Shown: positions 19,170-29,721 of the stretch, one piece after another
How the letters are laid out: each line of letters starts with the position of its first letter
Numbering within the stretch: the first letter of the stretch is position 1
DNA from: Petasospora fabianii
Taxonomy: Eukaryota > Ascomycota > Saccharomycetes > Phaffomycetales > Wickerhamomycetaceae
NCBI GenBank assembly: GCA_022641835.1
Contig: CP048717.1
Span: 1,240,001 to 1,304,000, forward strand
Length of the DNA: 64,000 bases
Direction of reading: 5' to 3'
Program-made: the position numbers and the translations under genes
Notes under the pieces: generated by a model
Told to the model about the DNA's origin: nothing
The model's input: only the letters and a program-made list of their open reading frames with translations
The model's database searches: none

Positions 19170-22100
19170 ATGCCATCGGCCATGTCAGATTCCAGTCTCT
19201 CTCCGGACTATTCAAAGTCCAGAAGAGCTTCCCAGGACTCAAGTTCCTCTCGTGCAAAGCGTCTTAAACAAGTACAACAAAATGCCCCAGGATTTGAACC
19301 TATCCCTAAAAAATCGGCTCTTATCAAGACAGACAAGCCACGTCCGCATATTTGTTCTACATGTACAAGAGCATTTGCCCGTCTTGAACATCTTAAGCGC
19401 CACGAACGTTCACATACCAATGAAAAACCATTTCAATGCGCCGCTTGTGGACGCTGCTTTGCAAGACGTGACCTGGTACTACGACACCAACAAAAACTCC
19501 ATTCAGGGTTATCTACAAACAATTTAAAAGAGGCGCTTAAGAAAGGTGAGAATGAAAACATCATTACAAATTTTGGAAACAAACAAGTTTCACTTCCAAC
19601 CAAGGAAGGTGCTTCAGATGACGATGATGACGATGACGATGACATTATCAGCACGTCTGATGAGTCCCATCGAGCAAGATCCTTCTCTAGCTCAACTTCA
19701 AGAGCTCCAAAGAGTACCATTGACTCCGTCGGTGAACATTCTTCTCTTTTCAAACACACTGAAAATCGCAGACTCTCTCGTCAAGATGATAGCGTCACAT
19801 CATCACCATTCGATGGCGTCGCTGCCGCCGCTGCCGCTGCTGCTGGAACTTTCCAATCAAGAATTCATCGTCATAACTCCTTCTCTGCAACATCATCCTA
19901 CTCTTATCTCAAGAAGGATGACATTAAGGAGGACCCTGAAACAGTGGAGGGCCCTCGTGAAGTTGGCTTTGCCACACCTCAGCTCACGGCAAAGGATTTG
20001 GACAACAAGGCTCTCATGAGTGGTATCGATCTTGACGCTCTCGGGTTACAATACGATGTAGCTGACTTCAGTCTTGATTCAAGACGTGAAGTCAAGGCTG
20101 AGGACTACTTTGATAAGGCAAACGGTGGCCGTACATCTCGTAACGGTAAACCGTCTACTCCATTCAACTTGGGTCTCACACCAAACGCTTCTTTCCTCGA
20201 CATGCCAGTGATGAACGAATACCTACACATTGGTAACGCTGGAGGGGGTGCCGGATTTACACTAAAGGGTGATTCAAACGTTAGTCTCAACTTGTTTGCC
20301 TACAACAACATCCCTCAGAGTAACTCTAACTCTGCGGCTCAGACTCCCCTCCATAATGTTATGGATATCGAGGGCAATGCAAACGGTACAACAGCTTCAA
20401 CTTCCATCCATGATGACCACATGTCTCCAGAAGATTGGCTTGGTGAATTCATCAATACACCATTTGACCAGAACTTCAACCCTCAATCAAAAAACTTGAA
20501 TACAATTGGGTTTGTCCCAAGTTTGTCACCAGCAAGCTCTGACAACACAACTAACAGTGACCTCCGTGCATCGCTACCACAACCAACTCTCTCGGTACCA
20601 ACAACAGATGAGGCATCTGCCGCAACAGACCCATCAGTACTTTCAGAACAGTCTCAGCAACCGCAACAACCAACCACTGCCAATCCTAACCAGTTGTTCA
20701 ACAAGACTGATATCTCAACTTTGTTCAGAACTAGACAAATTGATCTGTTCAAGAAAGTGATTGAAAACAAGAGTGGTATGAAGGGCTCATTTGAGCTCTT
20801 TACCCCAGAATTACGTAAGGAAATTATGAGAATCAACAAACTCAAAGATTCTCAGTTCCCAGAGCTTGATGAACTGAACCAGTACGTCAACTTGTTCAAG
20901 AATGAGTTCAATAAGTACTTCCCTTTCATTCACTTGCCAACCCTCAAACCTACCATTGAAAATTACCCACTCTTGCTCTCGATAGCTGCTGTTGGTGCCC
21001 TGTATGCCTTCCATTCAGGTCATGCTTTGCTAATGTTCAACATCACTCGTTACCGCATCCACACTTATCTAGAAGGTGAAAAGTCCTTCAAGAACAACAG
21101 CAGCATTCCAATTTGGCTATATCAATCTATGGTTCTCCTCATCTTCATCGGTATCTTCAACAATGATCTCTCCATCACAAAGACCATGACAATCTTCCTC
21201 AATTCTCTCATTGAGCTCGTCAAACTCACATCTCTCAATTTGCCACTAGAAAACTTTATCACACCACCACCAATCATGGACAACCTTCAAAACTCTTCCG
21301 ATATGATGCAAGAGGCAAACTTCAACTACTTCGTCTTGGCACAGAGTCGTATCCGTACATGTCACACAATTCTCCTCATCTCGAACCTTTTCTCCTCCCT
21401 CATTGGCCTTGATTGCTCTCTTCATTCTCTTGATCTCAAATGTGGTGTCCACTGTAAATGGGACGAGTTGTGGGAATGCAACAATTATCTGGAGTGGATG
21501 GCCTTCCTTGAGAAGAAGCACTACGTTATTGATTCCAAATTTGCCCTTGTTGAACTTGCAAATGGTAATGAGAGTTACAATAACTGTCTCAACTTCCTTA
21601 CCCTTAACAACTACATTCTTAGCGATGAGGATAACAAATCACACAAGAGACTCCAGATGAAGACGTTACTGAGTTTGCTCATGTCCATCCATGAAAAGAT
21701 TTACTTGGAGGGATCCTTGCTCAAGAATGAGGAGAATGGTGTCATTGCAGCCACTAAATGGAGAATGAACTCAAGACCAGTCATTGAGAGTTTAATTAAG
21801 AGTTGGGAAAGTTTATACATCAAGAATGGTGGTGTCCTTTACTTGAACGAGTCAAGCTTGTCTATCATTTACAACAAGAATCCAATAATGAGACTTATTT
21901 TGCCCTTGTTGTCATTTGCCAAGATTCGCAAGTGTATCCATTTGACGCCAACCATTGAGAGTATTTGGAGAAAAGATTGGGATGGTATGAATAACTCGTT
22001 GAAGGAGTTGAAGACGGACTTTGAGGCTTTAAGAGATGCTACTAATTATGCCATTGACATTGTCAAGTTGTGGATTGATTATGTTTCGATTCATAACGAT

Positions 22101-22607
22101 GCTGAGAAGACGTCTATTAGAACACCAGTGTTCTTCATCACTTGTATCTTCACCTCACTATTGATCATTGCCGAGTTCCTTCATTCCGTTGAAGTGTGGG
22201 CCAGAGACTATGACGAAAAGCCAGTCTACTTGAACGCTGTGGAGCGTACACTTTGGTTACGTTCAGAGATGGTGTTCAAGAAGATTGAGAAATGTCTTAT
22301 GCTTGATGATAATAACAAAACATATGCTGAGTTTTTGAGAAAAGAGGCTAAAGGTGCTCTTGACGTTGAAAGTCTACCAGATGAAGTTGCCAAGAGTGCT
22401 GTTAATCCACACACTGATATCCAAGAAACGAGAAATGTTATCAAAAACGCAAGATTATCTTCTAAGGGTCTCTACCTTGGTGTCAGAATCCTTGCAGATG
22501 CTCCAATTTGGCCTATTGCACTTTTATTTGCTCAGGCTTTGAAGGCTAGAGCTATTCACATATCCAAGTCCCGTCCAAGTACTCCTCAGGAGGTTAAGAC
22601 CGTTTGA
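19170..22607 (+). CDS. RSF2: C2H2 zinc-finger regulator of Rsf2/Tda9 type
   Basis: 1145 residues. Two adjacent C2H2 fingers at residues 62-82 and 90-111 ([17 protein letters not shown] and [17 protein letters not shown]) are of the Adr1/Mxr1/Rsf2 type that reads C-rich stress-like elements. The preceding KPRPHI and LEH in finger 1 fit Rsf2/Tda9 better than Adr1, which has QEH. The N-terminal half is disordered, with an Asp run (about 19620-19642) and an Ala run (about 19820-19845). The C-terminal half (about 520-1100) resembles the fungal-specific transcription factor domain, with [14 protein letters not shown]. Rsf2 and Tda9 regulate respiratory growth and glycerol or acetate use. Synteny with STR2 supports one pre-duplication gene. 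Confidence 0.85.
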   Translation: MPSAMSDSSLSPDYSKSRRASQDSSSSRAKRLKQVQQNAPGFEPIPKKSALIKTDKPRPHICSTCTRAFARLEHLKRHERSHTNEKPFQCAACGRCFARRDLVLRHQQKLHSGLSTNNLKEALKKGENENIITNFGNKQVSLPTKEGASDDDDDDDDDIISTSDESHRARSFSSSTSRAPKSTIDSVGEHSSLFKHTENRRLSRQDDSVTSSPFDGVAAAAAAAAGTFQSRIHRHNSFSATSSYSYLKKDDIKEDPETVEGPREVGFATPQLTAKDLDNKALMSGIDLDALGLQYDVADFSLDSRREVKAEDYFDKANGGRTSRNGKPSTPFNLGLTPNASFLDMPVMNEYLHIGNAGGGAGFTLKGDSNVSLNLFAYNNIPQSNSNSAAQTPLHNVMDIEGNANGTTASTSIHDDHMSPEDWLGEFINTPFDQNFNPQSKNLNTIGFVPSLSPASSDNTTNSDLRASLPQPTLSVPTTDEASAATDPSVLSEQSQQPQQPTTANPNQLFNKTDISTLFRTRQIDLFKKVIENKSGMKGSFELFTPELRKEIMRINKLKDSQFPELDELNQYVNLFKNEFNKYFPFIHLPTLKPTIENYPLLLSIAAVGALYAFHSGHALLMFNITRYRIHTYLEGEKSFKNNSSIPIWLYQSMVLLIFIGIFNNDLSITKTMTIFLNSLIELVKLTSLNLPLENFITPPPIMDNLQNSSDMMQEANFNYFVLAQSRIRTCHTILLISNLFSSLIGLDCSLHSLDLKCGVHCKWDELWECNNYLEWMAFLEKKHYVIDSKFALVELANGNESYNNCLNFLTLNNYILSDEDNKSHKRLQMKTLLSLLMSIHEKIYLEGSLLKNEENGVIAATKWRMNSRPVIESLIKSWESLYIKNGGVLYLNESSLSIIYNKNPIMRLILPLLSFAKIRKCIHLTPTIESIWRKDWDGMNNSLKELKTDFEALRDATNYAIDIVKLWIDYVSIHNDAEKTSIRTPVFFITCIFTSLLIIAEFLHSVEVWARDYDEKPVYLNAVERTLWLRSEMVFKKIEKCLMLDDNNKTYAEFLRKEAKGALDVESLPDEVAKSAVNPHTDIQETRNVIKNARLSSKGLYLGVRILADAPIWPIALLFAQALKARAIHISKSRPSTPQEVKTV

Positions 22608-22904
22608 TGTCCCCGTCCCCTATTACACTTCTCCTTACGCTACGCTGTCAAGATTTTACGAGTTAACGCTAGATTCTTTTGATTTATCTAATTGTGCACT
22701 ATAAGTTATACACGAACAAGACGATATATATTTCAATGATAAAGAGTTGTAGTTATAACATTGATGATGGTGGTGTCTGGATGTCTAGAGCTCATCTTTA
22801 CGACAAAGCGCGATCAAATCAATTTGACGTGAGACCTTACCTTAATGAAATGGTACTTTTGGATTTCTGTGGCATCAGATAATCGATAGTTCTCTTTTAT
22901 TACG
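22608..22904. other. RSF2 3' region and RRN9 promoter
   Basis: About 300 bp, AT-rich. No clear element; the small open frame crossing it is not supported. Confidence 0.5.
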
Positions 22905-24365
22905 ATGTCGTGGTCATCAGAGGATACACCCCCGTCGTTAACGACCCTTGGAGCCGCATTACTACGGCGTGATGCGCGACAAGTCCTTAAAGAGCTCGAA
23001 GATGAGTATCGTCATGATCTTGGTGTACATCTCTATTCTACACATCTGTTACATCTCATGAATCCCAAGTTCCCATATAGAGGATATGCAGCCTGGCCAC
23101 TTGCTGCTGATACTGTTCCAGACCCGGGGAATTTGAACAAGTTTGTTCAGGAGCCTGATGAGGTTGAGAATGTCACTGAGGGGAGGATGTTGGAGCCGTT
23201 GATTGATCCCAGTTTTACTATGATTGATCCTATGAGTAATAATGAGAAGGATAATGATGATGATCGTGTTAACAATGACGATGATGATCGATATAATGGA
23301 TATGATCGGTATGATCGGTATGGCCGATCTGAATTTGTTCCTGATGATGTTCTTGAAGATGAGAGACTGGAGGAGGAGAGAAAGGTCATGGAGGAGGAAA
23401 AAAGGATCTTGGAGGAGGAGAAAAGGATTCGTGAGGAGCAGGATATTGAAAGAAACAGACAAAGAGCATTAAAGAAGATCCAGTCGAATCCGTTCGACAC
23501 TGATATGATTGATCTTGATGATTCTGGTGAGGAAGAGGAAGTGGAACATGACAAGAATGGTGGAGCCCAGACTCAGGCAGAGGATGCTGAAGCTAAACAA
23601 GATCGACAATCCACAGAGGATACTTCACCAATAAGAGAGAACCCCTATGATGTCTTATGCTTTGAACTCGATAGAGTATACAAACGCAAAGTTCACAAAC
23701 GACTTTATGCTGGTGGTTTAAATGGTTCTGAATTGAAACCAAATTTCGAAACACTTCGAACACCAGGGTATATCTATGATCACATTCTTGGAAATATCGA
23801 TGAGTTGTTTAAAGGGTTGGAACCAAAGAAGGATGTGTGTCAAGATATGGAGACTGGATTACTTGGTTGGACGGATATTGTTCATAGTTCAAAAGATCAT
23901 CGTTTTGTCAAGAGGATGAAAGAGGTATTTGACGATGAAGCACATGAATTTCTGGATAAAATGGACGTTCTTAACTTCAATTTTGATGATTCAAGTTCTG
24001 ATGATGAGTCTGGGTCCGATTCCGTGTCAGTTAGTGTGAACGATGGTGGTGTTCATGTAAAGCTTGAAAAGCAGCACAACTCTGGATTGGATCAACTTCT
24101 ACTTGAAAAGGTTTCTAATCAAGAGAGTGTTAAACAAAAGAGGACAAAGATTGTGGAGAAAGTTATGAATATGAGAGAGGAAGTATCTAGATTGCTTATG
24201 AACAAAAGAGTGGAAAAGATGAAGAAGGCTGAAATTGATAAACGGCCCTTATTCATAAAGGGAAGACATAGGGCTTATACTCTTTATGATCCTCGTGCTA
24301 ATGATACTGGAGCAAAGAGACATCGTGTCAGAGATGAGATGAAGAAAAGGGGTCTTCTAGGTTGA
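22905..24365 (+). CDS. RRN9: RNA polymerase I upstream activation factor subunit Rrn9 (probable)
   Basis: 486 residues. The N-terminus has the pattern of the Rrn9 domain: DLGVHLYSTHLLHLMNPKFP then GYAAWPLAADTVPDP. Rrn9 is part of the UAF complex that activates rDNA promoters. The rest is charged: an Asp/Asn-rich segment (about residues 110-145), a strong Glu/Arg coiled coil (ERKVMEEEKRILEEEKRIRE), then MIDLDDSGEEEE, which looks like a SUMO-interacting motif, and a basic C-terminus (KRHRVRDEMKKRG). It is longer than the S. cerevisiae protein (365) mostly through low-complexity inserts. The call depends on one short domain. Confidence 0.7.
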   Translation: MSWSSEDTPPSLTTLGAALLRRDARQVLKELEDEYRHDLGVHLYSTHLLHLMNPKFPYRGYAAWPLAADTVPDPGNLNKFVQEPDEVENVTEGRMLEPLIDPSFTMIDPMSNNEKDNDDDRVNNDDDDRYNGYDRYDRYGRSEFVPDDVLEDERLEEERKVMEEEKRILEEEKRIREEQDIERNRQRALKKIQSNPFDTDMIDLDDSGEEEEVEHDKNGGAQTQAEDAEAKQDRQSTEDTSPIRENPYDVLCFELDRVYKRKVHKRLYAGGLNGSELKPNFETLRTPGYIYDHILGNIDELFKGLEPKKDVCQDMETGLLGWTDIVHSSKDHRFVKRMKEVFDDEAHEFLDKMDVLNFNFDDSSSDDESGSDSVSVSVNDGGVHVKLEKQHNSGLDQLLLEKVSNQESVKQKRTKIVEKVMNMREEVSRLLMNKRVEKMKKAEIDKRPLFIKGRHRAYTLYDPRANDTGAKRHRVRDEMKKRGLLG

Positions 24366-24635
24366 AATTTGCATATTAATATTGTTACGAACTTTTTACG
24401 TCTAAAGATGGTTGTAGAAACTAGTAATTAGCCTTTATTTGTCGACTTTTCATCTCGTAGACGTGTATATATCGATACACGACTGTCATAGGCGATGGGG
24501 ATGGAGGTGATCATAAGATGGACCTTAGATGAGGAGGATTATGATGATGAGATGGTTTTGATGAGTGGAAGGTTGTGGTCATAAAATGGCGAATGGGAAT
24601 GAATATGTTTAATTATTGAAATAGATATGTCCTTT
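24366..24635. other. Convergent 3' region RRN9/PDB1
   Basis: About 270 bp between two converging genes. No feature seen beyond likely transcript ends. Confidence 0.55.
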
Positions 24636-25745
24636 TTACAAGGACAAAACCTTCTTAGCAGCTCTAAGGATAGTTGGAGCATCTGGGAAGGCAAAGTCCT
24701 CAAGTTCCTTAGCGTATGGAGTTGGAACCTCGGCACCGGTAACTCTCTCAACTGGGGCATCAAGGTAGTCAAAGGCCTCAGACTCCATGATCTGGGCACA
24801 GATTTCAGAACCAACACCGAATGCTGGGTAAGCGGCCTCAACGGAGATCAAATGGTTAGTCTTCTTAACGGATTCAACAATGGCTGGAACGTCCAATGGC
24901 TTGATAGATCTCAAGTTGATAACCTCGGCAGAGACACCGTAATCCTTAGCCAAGGTCTCTGCAGCCTCGAGACAGAAGTCAAGGTTTCTAGAGTGAGAAA
25001 CAATTGTGATATCGGTACCTTCTCTTTCCACTTTAGCCTTACCAATTGGCAAGACAAAGTCTGGAGAGAGAACGTCTTCGGAAACGTCAAAAGTTTCACC
25101 ATAAAGCAACTCATTCTCCAAGATGACAACTGGGTTTGGATCTCTAATGGCAGCCTTTGTAAGACCTCTGTAGTCTTCAGCAGAGTATGGAGACACCACC
25201 TTAAGACCTGGAATGGAACCGTACCAAGCGGAGTAATCCTGAGAATGCTGAGCAGCGACACCAGCAGCTGCACCGTTTGGACCTCTAAAAGTGATGTTAC
25301 ATGGTTGAATACCACCAGACATGTAGTAAGTCTTTGCAGCGGAGTTGATGATTTGATCGATAGATTGCATGGCAAAGTTAAAAGTCATAAATTCAACAAC
25401 TGGCTTAAGACCAGCAAGGGAAGCGCCAACGGCAAGACCTGTGAAACCCATCTCTGTAATTGGGGTGTCAATGACTCTCTTCTCACCAAATCTGTCGAGA
25501 AGACCTCTAGTGATCTTATAAGCACCGTTGTACTGAGCCACTTCTTCACCCATGATGAACACTTCTTCATCACGGTCAAGCTCCTCAGCGAGAGCAGAGT
25601 TGATGGCGTCACGGACGGTCATCTTAGTTGTGGTGGAAGATTGACAACGCACCTGGTGAGCAAAAGTGGCCCTGAGACCGGCTCTCTTGAAAGAGGTGGA
25701 GAGCAATTGTGCGCTCTTTGCGGCTGAGACGAACTTGGACACCAT
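24636..25745 (-). CDS. PDB1: Pyruvate dehydrogenase E1 beta subunit
   Basis: 369 residues from the ATG at 25745. The first 40 residues are a mitochondrial presequence, basic and Ser/Ala-rich ([20 protein letters not shown]). The mature part starts at [18 protein letters not shown]. Conserved blocks are [64 protein letters not shown] and [14 protein letters not shown]. It forms the E1 heterotetramer with Pda1 in the mitochondrial matrix and feeds acetyl-CoA to the TCA cycle. In S. cerevisiae PDB1 lies between YBR220C and PCS60, both found nearby here. Strong codon bias produces a long antisense open frame, which is not a gene. Confidence 0.97.
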   Translation of the reverse strand: MVSKFVSAAKSAQLLSTSFKRAGLRATFAHQVRCQSSTTTKMTVRDAINSALAEELDRDEEVFIMGEEVAQYNGAYKITRGLLDRFGEKRVIDTPITEMGFTGLAVGASLAGLKPVVEFMTFNFAMQSIDQIINSAAKTYYMSGGIQPCNITFRGPNGAAAGVAAQHSQDYSAWYGSIPGLKVVSPYSAEDYRGLTKAAIRDPNPVVILENELLYGETFDVSEDVLSPDFVLPIGKAKVEREGTDITIVSHSRNLDFCLEAAETLAKDYGVSAEVINLRSIKPLDVPAIVESVKKTNHLISVEAAYPAFGVGSEICAQIMESEAFDYLDAPVERVTGAEVPTPYAKELEDFAFPDAPTILRAAKKVLSL

Positions 25746-26346
25746 TGAGGAAGTGCTATGCTTAGCTGCTTTTGCGTTTATAGATCGTAAGTGTACGTTG
25801 GGGGGAAGGAAAGTGAGAAGGGCGCATTTTGGTAGTTTGGTGATGGTGCCATTGGAAAAGGCGTGGGAGTGTTCGCGAAGTACCAACAACGAGTGGGGGG
25901 TTCCCTTTTTGGTGGGGTTACTACTATTCTATATAACTTATATATCATTGTATTTATTGTACTTAAAGCTTAATAGATCCCTCCTCCAACTCTTTTAATC
26001 TACGATTATGTAATTATACCATGATAATGGGCTCATAAAAAGACAGTGAACCACCCCACTACCCGACACTCCCGTCTTAAACACCGTACATTAGAATAAT
26101 TCATCAACTGATGGCTCTTGGATTATGTAAGCATAGAATAAAATATTTAAAACATCCATATCGGGACACTACTTGAAATAGAAAGGTGTTGCAGCCCTGG
26201 TAAAAATTACATCCAAACACCAAACGCGATCTTTTAACCAAACGCGTAGACACTATTCATTCATTCTTCGATTCATTCATTCATTCTTTTATTAACTAAT
26301 GGACTATTGATAGGTCAGTTGGTCCATCGTCATTACTACAGACTAC
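25746..26346. promoter_or_regulatory. PDB1/SLC33A1-like divergent promoter
   Basis: 600 bp. It contains TTCGCGAA at 25872-25879, a Rap1-like ACATCCAAACACC at 26209-26221, ACGCGT at 26242-26247 and ATTCATTC repeats (26257-26287). The ORF on the plus strand begins at 26347. Confidence 0.5.
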
Positions 26347-27987
26347 ATGTCAGAATCATCAAACATAGAGCTGCTTCCAATCCATAATAGGAAGTCGCAG
26401 TCTCACTCGGCAATCCCCTCGAGGCCACATACACCATCATTACAACCATCCAATCCACGTTCGGCTTCTCCTTACTCCAATGTACCGCCAGCTGCAACTC
26501 TTCCGATCTTGGACCGGCCTCAATTCATGCTTTTAGTTCTGCTGTATCTTCTTCAAGGTATTCCAGTTGGTCTTGCCTTTGGATCTGTTCCCTTCTTATT
26601 GAAAGCCAAACTATCATACTCTCAAGTTGCAACATTCTCCCTTGCATCATATCCATACTCTCTCAAACTTCTATGGTCTCCAGTTGTTGATGCCATATAC
26701 AATAAGCGTTTGGGTCGCAGAAAATCATGGATTATTCCAATTCAATTAGTCTCAGGGTTCACACTTATCTATCTTGGTTCAAACATTGATCAATTGCTTG
26801 AAGACCCCGAGAAGAATTTAATCACAATCACATGGGCATTCTTCTTCTTAGTTTTCCTATGTGCTACCCAAGATATTGCAGTTGATGGTTGGGCACTCAC
26901 CATCTTATCACCAAATGCATTAAGTTACGCATCTACAGCACAGACAATTGGACTCAATACTGGTTATTTCCTTTCATTCACAATCTTTCTTGCTTTCAAT
27001 TCTTCCGAATTTTCAAACAAATATCTCAGATCAACACCTCAGGATACTGGTGTTCTTTCGCTAAACACATATTTGACATTCTGTGGCTACCTTTACCTTA
27101 TCGTCACTGTCCTCGTCACTTTCCTCGTTCATGAAGAACCACATCATCTTCGGAAGAACAAAAGATCAGATTCAATCGTCGACACTGCAAACAAATCCAA
27201 AAACACATTAGATTCTCTAAAGCATGTCTATGCATCCATGTTTCAAGTGCTTCGTCTCTCAAATATTCAAGCTTTCATTATAATCCTACTCATTTCTAAG
27301 ATTGGATTCCAAGCTAATGAAGGTGCTACAAATTTGAAACTATTAGAAAAGGGTTTTGCCCGTGAAGATCTTGCAATAACAGTATTGATTGACTTCCCAT
27401 TTGAGATCATCTTTGGTTATTACGCAGCTAAATGGTCCACTAATGATTCAGGTTATCTAACACCTTGGTTACATGCCTATTTAGGTCGTCTCGTCGCTGC
27501 TGGTTGTGCCTTCTTTGTTGTTATGTTCTTTCCATCACAAGGTGTTACCACTTCATATTTCATATTGGTTATTCTCCAACATCTTCTTGGTTCATTCATG
27601 TCCACAATCCAGTTTGTCTCATTGAATGCATTCCATACTCAGATTGCAGACCCATTGATCGGGGGGACCTATATGACAACACTCAACACTATCTCCAATT
27701 TAGGTGGTCAATGGCCAAGATATATCGTGTTGAACATGATTGATTGGTTGACTATTGGTTCATGTTCCACAGAGACCAATGATTTCGAACCATTTAAAGT
27801 GAAAGATGAAATTGATAAGATTAAGTGTAAAGATGCAGGTGGAACTTATAAAATCGTTGAAGATGGTTACTATATGACTAATTTCCTCTGTATTGTCGTT
27901 GGTTGTCTCTTATTCTTCTTTTGGATCTCACCAAAGGTGAAACATTTACAAAGTCTTTCTACAAGTGCTTGGAGAGTTAAGAATTGA
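26347..27987 (+). CDS. Acetyl-CoA transporter-like membrane protein (SLC33A1 family)
   Basis: 546 residues. A 55-residue polar N-terminus is followed by about 11-12 membrane segments. Family motifs: LYLLQGIPVGLAFGSVPFLL, SLASYPYSLKLLWSPVVDA, RRKSWIIPIQ, CATQDIAVDGWALT and GGTYMTTLNTISNLGGQWP. The human relative imports acetyl-CoA into the ER/Golgi; the yeast orthologue is YBR220C, whose role is not well defined. In S. cerevisiae it adjoins PDB1, as here. Only 15 bp separate its stop from the stop of the converging FIT gene, so the 3' UTRs must overlap. Confidence 0.9.
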   Translation: MSESSNIELLPIHNRKSQSHSAIPSRPHTPSLQPSNPRSASPYSNVPPAATLPILDRPQFMLLVLLYLLQGIPVGLAFGSVPFLLKAKLSYSQVATFSLASYPYSLKLLWSPVVDAIYNKRLGRRKSWIIPIQLVSGFTLIYLGSNIDQLLEDPEKNLITITWAFFFLVFLCATQDIAVDGWALTILSPNALSYASTAQTIGLNTGYFLSFTIFLAFNSSEFSNKYLRSTPQDTGVLSLNTYLTFCGYLYLIVTVLVTFLVHEEPHHLRKNKRSDSIVDTANKSKNTLDSLKHVYASMFQVLRLSNIQAFIIILLISKIGFQANEGATNLKLLEKGFAREDLAITVLIDFPFEIIFGYYAAKWSTNDSGYLTPWLHAYLGRLVAAGCAFFVVMFFPSQGVTTSYFILVILQHLLGSFMSTIQFVSLNAFHTQIADPLIGGTYMTTLNTISNLGGQWPRYIVLNMIDWLTIGSCSTETNDFEPFKVKDEIDKIKCKDAGGTYKIVEDGYYMTNFLCIVVGCLLFFFWISPKVKHLQSLSTSAWRVKN

Positions 27988-28002
27988 GCGTCTTCTTCTT
28001 CT

Positions 28003-28803
28003 TCATAGGAACCTAGGGATCATATAGATGAGTAAACCAATATATCCAGCAATAAGACCAGTAAGTTTCTCAGCAAATGAATGGAAATGATTACTTGTAA
28101 CCAATAACATCCACCACCAAAGAGTCTGTAATGCCATAAGTAAGATTGAAGAGTTCTTAAGCACCAACAACAAGAGGTTAACTAAGAGATTACCATCTCT
28201 GCGTTGTCTTAATCTTTGTACATCAGCCACAAATCTTTGTAATTCACCATAGACACCATCATCAACTAATTCAAACCACATTATCAATGAACTAAGCACA
28301 AGTAAGAAGACATGACCACTAGGATCATGACCACCACTCCAGATCCCTCTCATCTTACGACATGTTGAACTTCCCAACAACTCCACGGTATGATACTTAA
28401 GTGTATCATACTTACACACACCACCAGTCATTACAAACACACGATCCATTATCGGTAATCCAAAACACCACTGAGTAAAGAGATACCACCATGCTGTACC
28501 CAATGCTAAACGAGATAATGATGCAATATTGATTCTGTTATGCTGTATGAGGAAGTACACCGTCAATAGTACCGTCCAGAACCATCCTTTTTTCACAAAC
28601 AACTGATTGAGGACATTATGTTTGTTAGTGTAATAGTTAACAACAATCTCAGGAGATGTATGATAAAGTAATTGTCCCAAGAGAATGGTAAATGGATACG
28701 ATAACAGAATGACAACCTCGGCTTCTTGAAGTCGTGTTCGTGTGTTGATCGATTGTAGAAATGTCGTCACTCGTTGGTGATGTCTCTGATAAACACGGTC
28801 CAT
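28003..28803 (-). CDS. YFT2: FIT-family ER membrane protein (Yft2/Scs3-like)
   Basis: 266 residues with about six membrane segments. It carries the FIT hallmark GGHDPSGHVFLLVLSS, where the first histidine belongs to the proposed lipid phosphate phosphatase/acyl-CoA diphosphatase site, and a second conserved His in TSNHFHSFAEKLTG. FIT proteins act at the ER in lipid droplet budding and phospholipid homeostasis. S. cerevisiae has two, Scs3 (380) and Yft2 (274); the length here fits Yft2 better, but one gene may represent both. The start at 28803 gives MDRVYQRHHQRV. Confidence 0.8.
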   Translation of the reverse strand: MDRVYQRHHQRVTTFLQSINTRTRLQEAEVVILLSYPFTILLGQLLYHTSPEIVVNYYTNKHNVLNQLFVKKGWFWTVLLTVYFLIQHNRINIASLSRLALGTAWWYLFTQWCFGLPIMDRVFVMTGGVCKYDTLKYHTVELLGSSTCRKMRGIWSGGHDPSGHVFLLVLSSLIMWFELVDDGVYGELQRFVADVQRLRQRRDGNLLVNLLLLVLKNSSILLMALQTLWWWMLLVTSNHFHSFAEKLTGLIAGYIGLLIYMIPRFL

Positions 28804-29067
28804 ATCTTTCTTAGAATGTATTGGTCAATAGAGATACTGATAATCTTGCTTCAGTGTTTGCTGTTAATCTAAATTAGTCCCCATACGGTGGCGTAGTATG
28901 TATGTATATATATATATATGTCTGGTGTCCGGGTGTCCAGGTGTCCGGGTGTGCTTTCTCCAACTCTTTGAATTAAATCAATGATTAACTCTTAGCTTTG
29001 TTCATTTAGTTGAACATCATTGCTCTTCAATTGTAAAAGCTCTTCCGACGATATCAATCACATTACA
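28804..29067. promoter_or_regulatory. FIT/MED31 divergent promoter
   Basis: 264 bp with a (TA)n stretch (28903-28919) next to a tandem pair of perfect Rap1-consensus sites (28924-28952). See the separate entry. Confidence 0.6.
28924..28952 (+). promoter_or_regulatory. Two tandem Rap1-consensus sites
   Basis: GGTGTCCGGGTGT occurs at 28924-28936 and again at 28940-28952, separated by 3 bp. Both match GGTGTNYGGGTGT exactly. They lie between the divergent FIT gene and MED31. Rap1 binding is inferred from the known consensus. Confidence 0.65.
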
Positions 29068-29694
29068 ATGGCTGAAGAACTACCGACACGGTGGGAAGTG
29101 GAGCTTGAGGTGAGTTTGATAGAGCAAACACTGATAGGTATGATATAACTAACGATTACCCATTAGTTTGTCCAGGCATTAGCAAACATCCAATACTTGA
29201 ATTTCCTTGCACAGAACAAATACTTGGAGAATGAAGAGTTCTTAAACTACTTGAGATATTTGGAATACTGGCGAAAGCCCGAATATGCCAAACATCTAGT
29301 TTATCCAAACTGTTTACATGTGTTGACGTTACTACAATCTGAGAGCTTTAGACAACATATCCTAAGACAAGATGCCGCTGCTGTATTGATGAATGATATG
29401 GTGCATAGATGGAAAGAACCACAGACTACGTTTGCTGCTACACCATTGCAGAATCTTGTGAAACCAGAGGTTAATGGGGAGGCTGTTGAAGAAGGTGATG
29501 GTTCACAACAACCTGAGCATGAGAATGGATCAGTTATGGCTAATGGTAATATTGACAATGGGAATGACCATAGTAATGACCATGGCAATGAGAATGGTAA
29601 TGGTAATGGTAGTACAAGTCATCAGGATGGTACTCCGGCACTAGAATCCAACGCCTCTACAGTGATGTCACCTACGATATCAACGGAACAGTGA
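29068..29694 (+). CDS. MED31: Mediator subunit Med31/Soh1; one intron
   Basis: Exon 1 is 29068-29109 ([14 protein letters not shown]). The intron is 29110-29166 (57 nt; GTGAGT, an AACTAAC branch point at 29147-29153, ATTAG). Exon 2 is 29167-29694. The 189-residue product holds the full Med31 fold: [41 protein letters not shown] and MVHRWKE. Med31 sits in the Mediator middle module and supports RNA polymerase II transcription. The conserved ELEF(V/I)Q spans the splice junction, which fixes the intron. After residue 110 a hydrophilic Asn/Gly/Asp-rich tail, absent from most orthologues, makes the protein longer than S. cerevisiae Soh1 (127). Confidence 0.95.
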
Positions 29695-29721
29695 TGCTTG
29701 AACGTCTTTATTAGTAATGAA

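Noticed and set aside
24627-25727. A 366-codon open frame antisense to PDB1
   Set aside because: Same codon-bias effect; low-complexity Ser/Val/Gly product and no ATG-based support independent of PDB1.
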